A DNA stretch of 9,715 nucleotides from DASVBJ01 sp036375895. GTDB lineage: Bacteria; Actinomycetota; Actinomycetes; JACCUZ01. Of this stretch, positions 1 through 9,715 are shown piece by piece. Every line of letters begins with the position of its first letter. Position 1 is the first letter of the stretch. The position numbers and the translations under genes were made by a program. The stretch covers positions 1-9,715 of the forward strand of contig DASVBJ010000077.1 of assembly GCA_036375895.1 (NCBI GenBank). Direction: 5' to 3'. A model generated the notes under the pieces. The model had not been told where the DNA came from and made no database searches. It saw only the letters and a list, made by a program, of their open reading frames with translations.

Positions 1-1158
<1,158 letters not shown>

Positions 1159-1162
1159 GGGC

Positions 1163-1181
1163 GGAGGTTAGCTACTCCTCC
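1163..1181 (-). promoter_or_regulatory. Shine-Dalgarno-like GGAGGAG with possible small hairpin before metK
   Basis: On the minus strand GGAGGAG (1181-1175) is the only good ribosome-binding match upstream of the metK ATG at 1158, at a long 16-nt spacing. Its GGAGG can pair with CCTCC at 1167-1163 across a 9-nt loop, which could mask it. The stem is only 5 bp, so a regulatory role is a guess. Confidence 0.25.
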
Positions 1182-1318
1182 GTCGGGCGTCGTCCCATAA
1201 GGGACGCGGCGAGCTCGTGGAGCGGCTTGCCTTCGAGGATCGAGTCGCTGATCTGGTCGGCGATCTTGTCCGGGTGACCCTCGGTGACGGACTCGGAGGT
1301 GAACAAGCGGCGGGACAC
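1172..1318 (-). pseudogene. metK: 5' fragment of a second metK fused to the tail of an unidentified gene
   Basis: A GTG at 1318 preceded by TAGGAG at good spacing starts a typical actinomycete MetK: (M)SRRLFTSESVTEGHPDK and on to SDSIL at codon 28. Instead of the expected DALL continuation, the frame then reads EGKPLHELAASLMGRRPTEE and stops at TAG (1174-1172), 13 nt before the second metK. The piece has the substrate-binding GHPDK motif but lacks more than 90% of the enzyme and cannot be active. It sits 97 nt after coaBC, where metK is found in Streptomyces-like genomes, so it looks like the native metK of the central block cut at codon 28. The 20-residue tail is not MetK and I do not recognise it; it is probably the C terminus of whatever gene preceded the other metK in its own genome. 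The join lies near 1234/1235. Confidence 0.85.
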
Positions 1319-1353
1319 GGTTCTCCTACAGGATGCGGCGGTCGACTTCGCAG

Positions 1354-1412
1354 GCGTCGGACTCGACGATCCTGACACTGTATCCGCCCGCCGCCGCGGC
1401 GACGTCCGACGC
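1354..1412 (-). promoter_or_regulatory. coaBC-metK intergenic region: 9-bp inverted repeat and possible -10 element
   Basis: The gap 1319-1415 between the coaBC stop and the GTG of the metK fragment contains perfect 9-nt arms, GCGTCGGAC at 1354-1362 and GTCCGACGC at 1404-1412, with a 41-nt spacer. Between them, on the minus strand, TACAGT (1382-1377) fits the TANNNT -10 pattern; no good -35 is visible. It could be a metK promoter with about a 50-nt leader. There is no T-tract, so it does not look like a terminator. Confidence 0.25.
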
Positions 1413-1415
1413 TCC

Positions 1416-2645
1416 CTAGGCGGGACGCAGACGGGCCGCCACGAGGTCCCACACCGCGTCGGCGAGGGCCTCCTTGCTGCCCAGCGGCACCGCGGTCTCG
1501 CTGCCGTCGGCGCCGAGGACCACGCCGGCGTTCTCGGTGCCCTCGAAGCCGGTGGGGTGCCCGGCGCCGCCGACCTCGTTCAGGACGAGCAGGTCGCAGC
1601 CCTTGGCGGCCAGCTTGGCCCGGCCGTGCGAGAGCACGTCGCCGGTCGCGTCGCCGGTCTCGGCGGCGAAGCCCACGACGACCTGCCCGGGGGTACGTCG
1701 GGACGCCGACAGCTCGGCGAGGACGTCGGGGTTGCGGGCGAGGGCGATCGGCTCCGGCTCGCCCTCACCCTTCTTGATCTTCGTGTCGCGCCGGACGGCG
1801 GGCCGGAAGTCGGCGACCGCCGCCGCCATCACCACGACGTCCGCCCCTGCGGCGGCGGTCAGCACGGCCTCGCGCAGCTCGGCCGCCGAGCCGACCCGCA
1901 CCACCTTCGCCCCGGCGGGCTCGGGCAGGGCCACGTTGGCCGACACCAGCGTCACCTCGGCGCCGCGGGCCAACGCGGTGGCGGCGAGCGCGTAGCCCTG
2001 CCGGCCGGAGGACCGGTTGCCGAGGAAGCGCACCGGGTCGAGCGGCTCCCGGGTGCCTCCGGCCGACACGACGACGTGCCGGCCCGCCAGGTCGGCGGGC
2101 TGCGAGCCGCGCCGCAGGACGGCGCTGCAGGTCTGGAAGATCTGCTCCGGCTCGGGCAGCCGGCCCGGCCCGGAGTCGGCACCGGTCAGCCGGCCCACCG
2201 CGGGCTCGAGCACGGTCGCGCCCCGGCGGCGCAGCGTCGCCACGTTGTCCTGGGTCGCAGGGTGCAGCCACATCTCGGTGTGCATGGCCGGGACGTACAC
2301 GATCGGGCAGCGCGCGGTGAGCAGCGTGTTGGTGAGCAGGTCGTCGGCGAGGCCGTGCGCGGCCTTCGCCAGCAGGTCGGCGGTGGCGGGCGCCACGACC
2401 ACGAGGTCGGCCTCCTGACCGATGCGCACGTGCGGCACGTCGTGGACGTCGTCCCAGACCTCCGCGCTGACCGGCCGCCCCGACAGCGCCGACCACGTGG
2501 CGGCGCCGACGAAGCTCAGGGCCGCCCGGGTCGGCACCACGCGGACCTCGTGACCGGCCTCGGACAGCCTCCGCAGCAGCTCGCACGCCTTGTAGGCGGC
2601 GATGCCGCCCGAGACCCCGAGGACGACCCGGGCGCCGGTGCTCAT
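1416..2645 (-). CDS. coaBC: Bifunctional phosphopantothenoylcysteine decarboxylase / phosphopantothenate-cysteine ligase
   Basis: Catalyses two successive steps of coenzyme A synthesis: CTP-dependent coupling of 4'-phosphopantothenate to cysteine (CoaB), then FMN-dependent decarboxylation to 4'-phosphopantetheine (CoaC). The 409-residue length is normal. The N-terminal flavoprotein half shows GVSGGIAAYK (10-19), the presumed catalytic His72 in PHVRIG, VVVAPATAD (82-90) and PAMHTEMW (119-126), the actinobacterial form of the PxMNxxMW motif. The substrate flap GADSGPGRLPE (155-165) lacks the Cys seen in E. coli. The CoaB half has RFLGNRSSG with Arg206/Asn210, AAAVADFRP (274-282), KIKK with Lys289, and GFAAET (325-330), numbers that match E. 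coli Dfp. It starts with ATG 16 nt after the rpoZ stop; I see no strong ribosome-binding site, so translation may depend on the upstream gene. It is the last intact gene of the central block. Confidence 0.97.
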   Translation of the reverse strand: MSTGARVVLGVSGGIAAYKACELLRRLSEAGHEVRVVPTRAALSFVGAATWSALSGRPVSAEVWDDVHDVPHVRIGQEADLVVVAPATADLLAKAAHGLADDLLTNTLLTARCPIVYVPAMHTEMWLHPATQDNVATLRRRGATVLEPAVGRLTGADSGPGRLPEPEQIFQTCSAVLRRGSQPADLAGRHVVVSAGGTREPLDPVRFLGNRSSGRQGYALAATALARGAEVTLVSANVALPEPAGAKVVRVGSAAELREAVLTAAAGADVVVMAAAVADFRPAVRRDTKIKKGEGEPEPIALARNPDVLAELSASRRTPGQVVVGFAAETGDATGDVLSHGRAKLAAKGCDLLVLNEVGGAGHPTGFEGTENAGVVLGADGSETAVPLGSKEALADAVWDLVAARLRPA

Positions 2646-2661
2646 GGCAGGCGCGGTGGCC

Positions 2662-2928
2662 TCAGGCCTGGTCGATCTGCTCGGCCGTGAGCAGGCCGGC
2701 GTTGATCTCCCGCATGGCGATGGACAGCGGCTTCTCGTGGACGTGGGTCTCGACCAGCGGACCGACGTACTCGAGCAGGCCCTCGCCCAGCTGGGAGTAG
2801 TAGGCGTTGATCTGACGCGCGCGCTTCGCGGCGTAGATGACCAGGCTGTACTTCGAGTCGGTCGCCGCGAGCAGCTCGTCGATCGGCGGGTTGGTGATGC
2901 CCTCAGGCGCGGCAGCGGTGCCGGACAC
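2662..2928 (-). CDS. rpoZ: RNA polymerase omega subunit
   Basis: The small omega subunit helps fold and assemble the beta' subunit into RNA polymerase. The 88-residue protein has the family core: PIDELLAATDSKYSLVIYAAKRARQIN (residues 15-41), with the hallmark AAKRARQIN, followed by the actinobacterial continuation LGEGLLEYVGPLVE and the EKPLSIAMREI segment (65-75). The start is GTG at 2928, with GGAAGGA 5 nt upstream. It lies 46 nt after gmk and 16 nt before coaBC, its normal position in actinobacteria. An imperfect palindrome (GGACAC-CC-GTGTCC, 2936-2923) covers the start codon and could be a chance feature. Confidence 0.96.
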   Translation of the reverse strand: MSGTAAAPEGITNPPIDELLAATDSKYSLVIYAAKRARQINAYYSQLGEGLLEYVGPLVETHVHEKPLSIAMREINAGLLTAEQIDQA

Positions 2929-2974
2929 GGGTGTCCTTCCGTAGGACGGTGGGGGTGTCCGCCCGACGCACGGT

Positions 2975-3550
2975 CTAGGCGGAGATCGCCATCAAGGCTA
3001 GCAGGCGGTCGACCACGTCATCGACGCTCGTGTTCACCAGCGTCACGTCGAACTCCTTCTCCGCGGCGAGCTCCTCCCGCGCGGTCGCCAGCCGCCGCTC
3101 GATCACGTCCGCCGGCTCGGTGCCACGACCGGCGAGCCGGCGGACCAGCTCGTCCCAGCTCGGCGGCGCCAGGAAGACGAGGAGCGCGTCAGGCATCGCG
3201 GTCCGCACCTGACGCGCGCCCTGCAGCTCGATCTCCAGCAGCACGGGGACGCCCTGGTCCAGCCGCTCCTCGACGGGCCGCCGGGGCGTGCCGTAGCGGT
3301 GCCCGGCGAACTCCGCCCACTCCAGGAGGCCGCCGTCCGCGATGAGCCGGTCGAAGTCCTCGTCGCTCACGAAGTGGTACTGCACGCCGTCGACCTCGCC
3401 GGGCCGCGGGAAGCGGGTGGTCGCCGAAACCGACAGCCACAGCTCGGGGTGGTGCATGCGCAGCTCGCGCACCACAGTTGTCTTGCCGACACCCGATGGC
3501 CCCGACAGGACCGTGAGCCGGCCCCGCCCCGCCGCGGAGCCTGTCGGCAT
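2975..3550 (-). CDS. gmk: Guanylate kinase
   Basis: Phosphorylates GMP to GDP with ATP, a required step in GTP and dGTP supply and in (p)ppGpp metabolism. The 191 residues match the usual size. The Walker A loop GPSGVGKT spans residues 17-24. The GMP-binding part follows: SATTRFPRPGEVDG (42-55), YHFVS (58-62), EWAEFAGHRYGTP (77-89); then EIELQGARQV (106-115) and the lid-side Arg residues in ERRLATAREEL (151-161). I take the ATG at 3550, because its A is shared with the mihF stop in TGATG, which implies translational coupling. The frame stays open upstream to 3928, but that part overlaps mihF and has no kinase sequence. Confidence 0.97.
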   Translation of the reverse strand: MPTGSAAGRGRLTVLSGPSGVGKTTVVRELRMHHPELWLSVSATTRFPRPGEVDGVQYHFVSDEDFDRLIADGGLLEWAEFAGHRYGTPRRPVEERLDQGVPVLLEIELQGARQVRTAMPDALLVFLAPPSWDELVRRLAGRGTEPADVIERRLATAREELAAEKEFDVTLVNTSVDDVVDRLLALMAISA

Positions 3551-3870
3551 CAGGCGCTGCCGCCGAACTCCCGCTCGAGCGCGGCCAGCTGCTGTGCGCC
3601 GAGGCCGCGGACGCGACGGCTCTCGGAGATGCCGATGTCCTCCATGATCTTGCGCGCCCGGACCTTGCCCACACCGGGCAGCGACTCGAGCACGGCGGAC
3701 ACCTTCATCTTGCCGACGACCTCGTTGTCGCGACCCTCCTTGAGGATCTCGATCAGCGAGGCACCCGAGTGCTTCAACCGGTTCTTCACCGCCGCCCGCT
3801 CGCGCCGCGCGATCGCAGCCTTCTCGAGAGCTGCAGCTCTCTGCTCGGGAGTCAACGGGGGGAGAGCCAC
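3550..3870 (-). CDS. mihF: Actinobacterial integration host factor (mIHF/sIHF)
   Basis: A nucleoid-associated, sequence-tolerant DNA-binding protein found only in actinobacteria; it is essential in mycobacteria and affects development and antibiotic production in Streptomyces (family knowledge). From the GTG at 3870 it is 106 residues, about the family length, beginning VALPPLTPEQRAAALEKAA. A basic N-terminal helix region (ARRERAAVKNRLK, 21-33) precedes the helix-two-turn-helix/helix-hairpin-helix core LESLPGVGKVRARKIMEDIGI (61-81, with LPGVGK contacting DNA) and RRVRGLG (85-91). An upstream ATG at 3900 would add ten residues not typical of the family and has no ribosome-binding site, while AGGTGG lies 6 nt before the GTG, so I prefer the GTG. 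Its stop overlaps the gmk start. Confidence 0.93.
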   Translation of the reverse strand: MALPPLTPEQRAAALEKAAIARRERAAVKNRLKHSGASLIEILKEGRDNEVVGKMKVSAVLESLPGVGKVRARKIMEDIGISESRRVRGLGAQQLAALEREFGGSA

Positions 3871-3912
3871 GGCAGGCCACCTCGAGGTAGGAACGGGCAT
3901 GACGACGCCTGG

Positions 3913-3942
3913 AACCTAGCGACTGCATGCCCCTGCAAGCAA
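3913..3942 (-). promoter_or_regulatory. Possible promoter for mihF-gmk-rpoZ-coaBC
   Basis: In the 86-nt gap between pyrF and mihF the minus strand carries TAGGTT (3918-3913), a TANNNT -10 match, with TTGCTT (3942-3937) 18 nt upstream as a poor -35. Transcription would start near 3906 and give a leader of about 36 nt before the GTG of mihF, containing its ribosome-binding site. This would exclude most of the room for initiation at the ATG at 3900. Weak evidence. Confidence 0.3.
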
Positions 3943-3956
3943 TGCGACGATCGCAT
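3942..3956 (-). terminator. Short hairpin directly after pyrF
   Basis: ATGCGA-TCG-TCGCAT on the minus strand is a perfect 6-bp stem with a 3-nt loop, starting at the base after the pyrF stop codon. No T-tract follows, so it is not a canonical intrinsic terminator. It may be a weak terminator, a processing site or a 3'-end stabiliser between the pyrimidine genes and mihF. It overlaps the candidate -35 by one base. Confidence 0.3.
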
Positions 3957-4649
3957 CTACTGTGCCGATATCAGGCTCTCGGCGAGGGCACGAGCGGCCG
4001 TGCCCGGATCGGGCGCACCGGTGATCGGACGACCGATGACGAGCAGGTCGGCCCCGTCGGCGAGCGCCTGTCGGGGGGTCGCGACCCGCGACTGGTCTCC
4101 GGTGGCGGCGCCCGGCGGCCGGACACCCGGCGTGATGAGCGTCACCTCGGGTCCCACCTCGCGGCGGACGTCGGCGACCTCCTGGGGCGAGCAGACGAGG
4201 GCGCGTGCGCCCGCGCCGACGGCGAGCGCGGCGAGCCGGCGTACGGCGTCACGGGCTGGCCCGAGCAGGCCGACCGCAGCGAGGTCGGCCTCCCCCAGCG
4301 ACGTGAGGACGGTGACCCCCACCACGCGGGTCTCGGGCAGCGCCTCGACGGCCGCCGCGACCATGGCCGCTCCCCCGCTGGCGTGCACGGTGAGGTAGGT
4401 CGGCGCGAGGTCACGCACGGCCCGGGCCGCGCCAGCGACGGTGTTCGGAATGTCGTGCAGCTTGAGGTCGAGGAAGACGTCGCGCCCGCCGCTGGCCTCG
4501 CGTGCCTTGCGGACCGCGTCGGCGCCGTGCCGCAGGTAGAGCTCGAGCCCCACCTTGACGGTGCTCACGTGCGGTCCCACCGCAGTCGCCCACGCGCAGG
4601 CGGTCTCCAGGTCGTCGGCGTCGAGCGCGACCGCGATCGGCGCGGTCAT
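3957..4649 (-). CDS. pyrF: Orotidine 5'-phosphate decarboxylase
   Basis: Last step of de novo UMP synthesis: decarboxylates OMP to UMP. The 230-residue protein is the short bacterial form (E. coli-like), not the longer mycobacterial type. Seen in order: VALDADDL (7-14), VKVGLEL (31-37, with Lys32), the catalytic DLKLHDIPNT (61-70, Asp61/Lys63/Asp66), HASGG (89-93), GVTVLTSL (111-118), LITPGVRP (171-178), GDQSRVATP (184-192, phosphate-gripping Gln/Arg) and VIGRPITGAPDP (204-215). The ATG at 4649 overlaps the pyrD stop as ATGA, and a GGGAG lies about 7 nt upstream, so it is translationally coupled. The reading frame continues open to 5384, but that part is the antiparallel shadow of pyrD. Confidence 0.97.
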   Translation of the reverse strand: MTAPIAVALDADDLETACAWATAVGPHVSTVKVGLELYLRHGADAVRKAREASGGRDVFLDLKLHDIPNTVAGAARAVRDLAPTYLTVHASGGAAMVAAAVEALPETRVVGVTVLTSLGEADLAAVGLLGPARDAVRRLAALAVGAGARALVCSPQEVADVRREVGPEVTLITPGVRPPGAATGDQSRVATPRQALADGADLLVIGRPITGAPDPGTAARALAESLISAQ

Positions 4650-5695
4650 CCCTCCGCTCCCGCGCCCTCGACGTCGTCGCCCGGCTCTGCGCTCGCCACG
4701 CCGCCGGCAGGGTGCGGCTCCGGGGGGCGGTGGGCGTGGCCGACCGCGTCGGCCACCCGCGCGAACCCGCGCGCGGCCAGGGCGGCTCGCAGCTCGCGCA
4801 GCACTCGCGCGGGGGCGCTCGGGTCGTTGAAGACGGCGGTGCCCACCGAGACCGCGGATGCCCCGGCGAGGATCAGCTCGAGCGCGTCGAGGCCGGTGCG
4901 CACCCCGCCCATGCCGATGATCGGTACGTCGGGGAGAGCCGCGCGCACCTGCCACACGCAGCGCACCGCGATCGGCCGGACCGCGGGCCCCGACAGCCCG
5001 CCGGTGACCCCGGCGAGCACCGGTCGCATGGTGTCGAGGTCGAGGGCCATGCCGAGCACCGTGTTGATCATCGACAGGCCGTCGGCGCCCGCGTCGACGC
5101 AGGACCGGGCGACCGAGACGATGTCGGTGACGTCGGGCGAGAGCTTGGCGAACACCGGCACGTCGGACGCGGTGCGCCGGCGCACCGCGGCCACGACGTC
5201 GGCCGCGGCACCCGGGTCGCAGGCGAAGACCAGCCCGCGGTTGGCGACGTTGGGGCAGGAGATGTTGACCTCGAGCGCGGTCAGGCCCTCCGCGCCGCGC
5301 AGCCGCCCGGCCAGCTCGGCGTACTCCTCCACGCTGCTGCCCGCGATGGACACGACCGCGCGAGCGCCGTGCTGGTGCAGCCACGGCAGGTCGTGCTCCA
5401 GGAACGCGTCGATGCCGGGGCCCTGCAGGCCGATCGAGTTGAGCATGCCGCTGGGGGTCTCGGCCATCCGGGGCGTGGGCCGCCCCGACCGGGGCTCCAG
5501 CATGATCGACTTGGTGACGACGGCACCCAGCTGGGCCACGTCGATGAACTGGTGCAGCTCGCGGCCGGCCGCCGCGCAGCCGGAGGCGGTCAGGACCGGT
5601 GCGGGCAGGTCGACCGGGCCCAGCGAGGTGGTCAGGTCGACCTGTGGCTCGTCGGCGACCAGCGGCGCCCCGACGGTGCGTACGGTGAACGTCAT
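4646..5695 (-). CDS. pyrD: Dihydroorotate dehydrogenase, class 1B catalytic subunit
   Basis: Oxidises dihydroorotate to orotate in pyrimidine synthesis, using FMN. The class is inferred from the catalytic Cys147 in LEVNISCPN (141-149; class 2 enzymes use Ser), the lack of an N-terminal membrane helix, and the adjacent pyrK for the NAD-linked electron-transfer subunit. Other motifs: VVTKSI with Lys62, NSIGLQGPG (86-94), FAKLSPDVTD (182-191), INTVLGM (210-216), GMGGVRTG (261-268) and SVGTAVF (283-289) for FMN phosphate. The last 35 or so residues (from about 315) are a Pro/Gly/Ala/Glu-rich tail beyond the barrel, probably disordered. The ATG lies 1 nt after the pyrK stop (TGAGATG), and the stop overlaps pyrF. 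The enzyme presumably forms a PyrD2-PyrK2 heterotetramer in the cytoplasm. Confidence 0.96.
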   Translation of the reverse strand: MTFTVRTVGAPLVADEPQVDLTTSLGPVDLPAPVLTASGCAAAGRELHQFIDVAQLGAVVTKSIMLEPRSGRPTPRMAETPSGMLNSIGLQGPGIDAFLEHDLPWLHQHGARAVVSIAGSSVEEYAELAGRLRGAEGLTALEVNISCPNVANRGLVFACDPGAAADVVAAVRRRTASDVPVFAKLSPDVTDIVSVARSCVDAGADGLSMINTVLGMALDLDTMRPVLAGVTGGLSGPAVRPIAVRCVWQVRAALPDVPIIGMGGVRTGLDALELILAGASAVSVGTAVFNDPSAPARVLRELRAALAARGFARVADAVGHAHRPPEPHPAGGVASAEPGDDVEGAGAEG

Positions 5696-5696
5696 C

Positions 5697-6577
5697 TCAG
5701 TGCCCCCCGCTCGTGACCGGGTTGCCGAGCGCGTCGGCCGGCACCGTGCCGACCGCGTCCCACCGCACCCGGTCGCCGTGGAACACCGGTCCCTCCACGC
5801 AGGACCGCACCATCCGGGTCACCCCGTCGTCGCCGACGACCGGCAGGACGCAGGTCATGCACACCCCGATGCCGCAGGCCATCGACTCCTCGACGGCGCA
5901 CTGGGTCGGCACCCCGCGTTCGGCGGCGACCTCGCTGACGGCGCGCAGCATGCCCATCGGCCCGCAGGCGTAGATGACCTCGGTGCGCGCCCGGTCCATC
6001 ACCCCGGGGAGCACGTCGGTCACCCAGCCGCGGGTGCCGGCCGACCCGTCGTCGGTGGTCACGGCGACCGTGGCGGCCATGCGCTTGGCGTCCAGCGCGC
6101 CGAACAGCCGGTTCTCGGTGGCGGCGCCGAGCACGAAGTCGACCCGGCAGCCGCGCGCCCGCAGCTGCTCGGCCAGGCCGAACAGCGGGGCGCTGCCGTA
6201 GCCGCCACCGACGAGCGTCACGTTGGCCCGCTCGCGAGGCAGGGAGAACGGCCGCCCGAGCGGCCCGACGACGTCGATCGGGGCGTGCTGCTGCTGTCGC
6301 GCCAGCCAGGCGGTGCCCTTGCCGTGCACCGCGAAGACGATCTCGACGGTGCCGCCGTAGACCCCGCGGGCGCTCACCCGGTAGATCGAGAACGCGCGCC
6401 GCAGGACGAGGCCGGTGTCCGGCCCGCCCACGGCGAGCGCGACGAACTGGCCGGGGCGGGTCTGCTCGGCGATGCCCGGCGCGACCATGGCCAGGTGGTA
6501 GTAGGCCCCGACCCGCCGCATCGAGAGCACCTCGCCCTTGACCTGCACAGGGCGCGCGGTCCGGGATGCCTCCTCGG

Positions 6578-6581
<4 letters not shown>
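5697..6581 (-). CDS. pyrK: Dihydroorotate dehydrogenase B electron-transfer subunit
   Basis: Passes electrons from PyrD FMN through a [2Fe-2S] cluster and FAD to NAD+. The 294-residue protein has the ferredoxin-reductase layout: a beta-barrel FAD domain with RRAFSIY (61-67), GKGTAWL (87-93) and GPLGRPF (106-112); a nucleotide-binding domain with TLVGGGYGSAPL (122-133) and YACGPMGML (204-212); and a C-terminal cluster motif with Cys236, Cys241, Cys244 and Cys261 (MACGIGVCMTC ... SCVEGPVF). I choose the GTG at 6581: AGGAG sits 7 nt upstream, and the GTG overlaps the carB stop as GTGA. A longer reading from an ATG at 6611 would extend further into carB and adds residues without similarity. It sits between carB and pyrD, and its cluster motif supports the class 1B reading of pyrD. 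Confidence 0.95.

Positions 6582-9715
<3,134 letters not shown>

Noticed and set aside
1159..1415. SAM riboswitch upstream of metK
   Set aside because: The leader is short and partly coding, and I see no conserved SAM-I or SAM-II core; only simple inverted repeats are present.
1284..2690. 468-residue plus-strand open frame
   Set aside because: Antisense to coaBC and composed of low-complexity Gly/Arg/His sequence; no start signal.
2923..2936. Palindrome GGACAC-CC-GTGTCC at the rpoZ start as an operator
   Set aside because: Only 6-bp arms overlapping coding sequence and the ribosome-binding region, within an operon; chance is sufficient.
3551..3928. N-terminally extended guanylate kinase (317 residues)
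   Set aside because: The extra part overlaps mihF in another frame; the ATG at 3550 gives the standard 191-residue kinase and the TGATG coupling.
4650..5384. N-terminally extended PyrF (475 residues), a possible fusion
   Set aside because: The extension is a frame-shifted reading of pyrD; the ATG at 4649 with ATGA overlap yields a normal PyrF.

Overview
The window is GC-rich housekeeping DNA from an actinomycete-type bacterium. Every supported gene lies on the minus strand, so transcription runs from right to left. The order carB - pyrK - pyrD - pyrF - mihF - gmk - rpoZ - coaBC - metK is the classic actinobacterial pyrimidine/guanylate/coenzyme A locus; a Streptomyces-like genome has the same order, usually without pyrK. 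Overlapping stop/start codons, GTG starts and an actinobacteria-specific mIHF gene between pyrF and gmk support this placement.

Layout from right to left: 9715-6578 is carB, with its 5' end off the window. Then come pyrK (6581-5697), pyrD class 1B (5695-4646) and pyrF (4649-3957), joined by 4-nt overlaps or a 1-nt gap, so carbamoyl phosphate synthesis, dihydroorotate oxidation and OMP decarboxylation form one coupled pyrimidine unit. An 86-nt gap with a small hairpin and a possible promoter leads to mihF (3870-3550), gmk (3550-2975), rpoZ (2928-2662) and coaBC (2645-1416). The left end holds a broken 5' piece of a metK (1318-1172), then a second, intact-looking metK of a different lineage (1158 to the left edge, 3' end off window). 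There is no gene-free stretch over 300 bases.

The genes themselves are ordinary. What is unusual is how both ends are joined. In carB, an ATP-grasp segment is repeated in frame with a period of exactly 540 nt (180 residues). The two copies differ at 12 of 95 aligned residues, so they look like homologues from different lineages rather than a fresh duplication. In metK, 28 codons of an actinomycete-type gene run in frame into the last 20 codons of an unrelated gene, followed by a complete start of a different MetK. A central block of about 8.2 kb (roughly 1235-9424) is therefore flanked on both sides by sequence that looks foreign to it. Either this is a chimeric (probably metagenomic) assembly, or a rare operon-scale replacement by related DNA that left partial duplications at each border. 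The sequence alone cannot decide; I consider assembly chimerism more likely. I found no defence system, mobile element, CRISPR array, RNA gene or clearly novel system.
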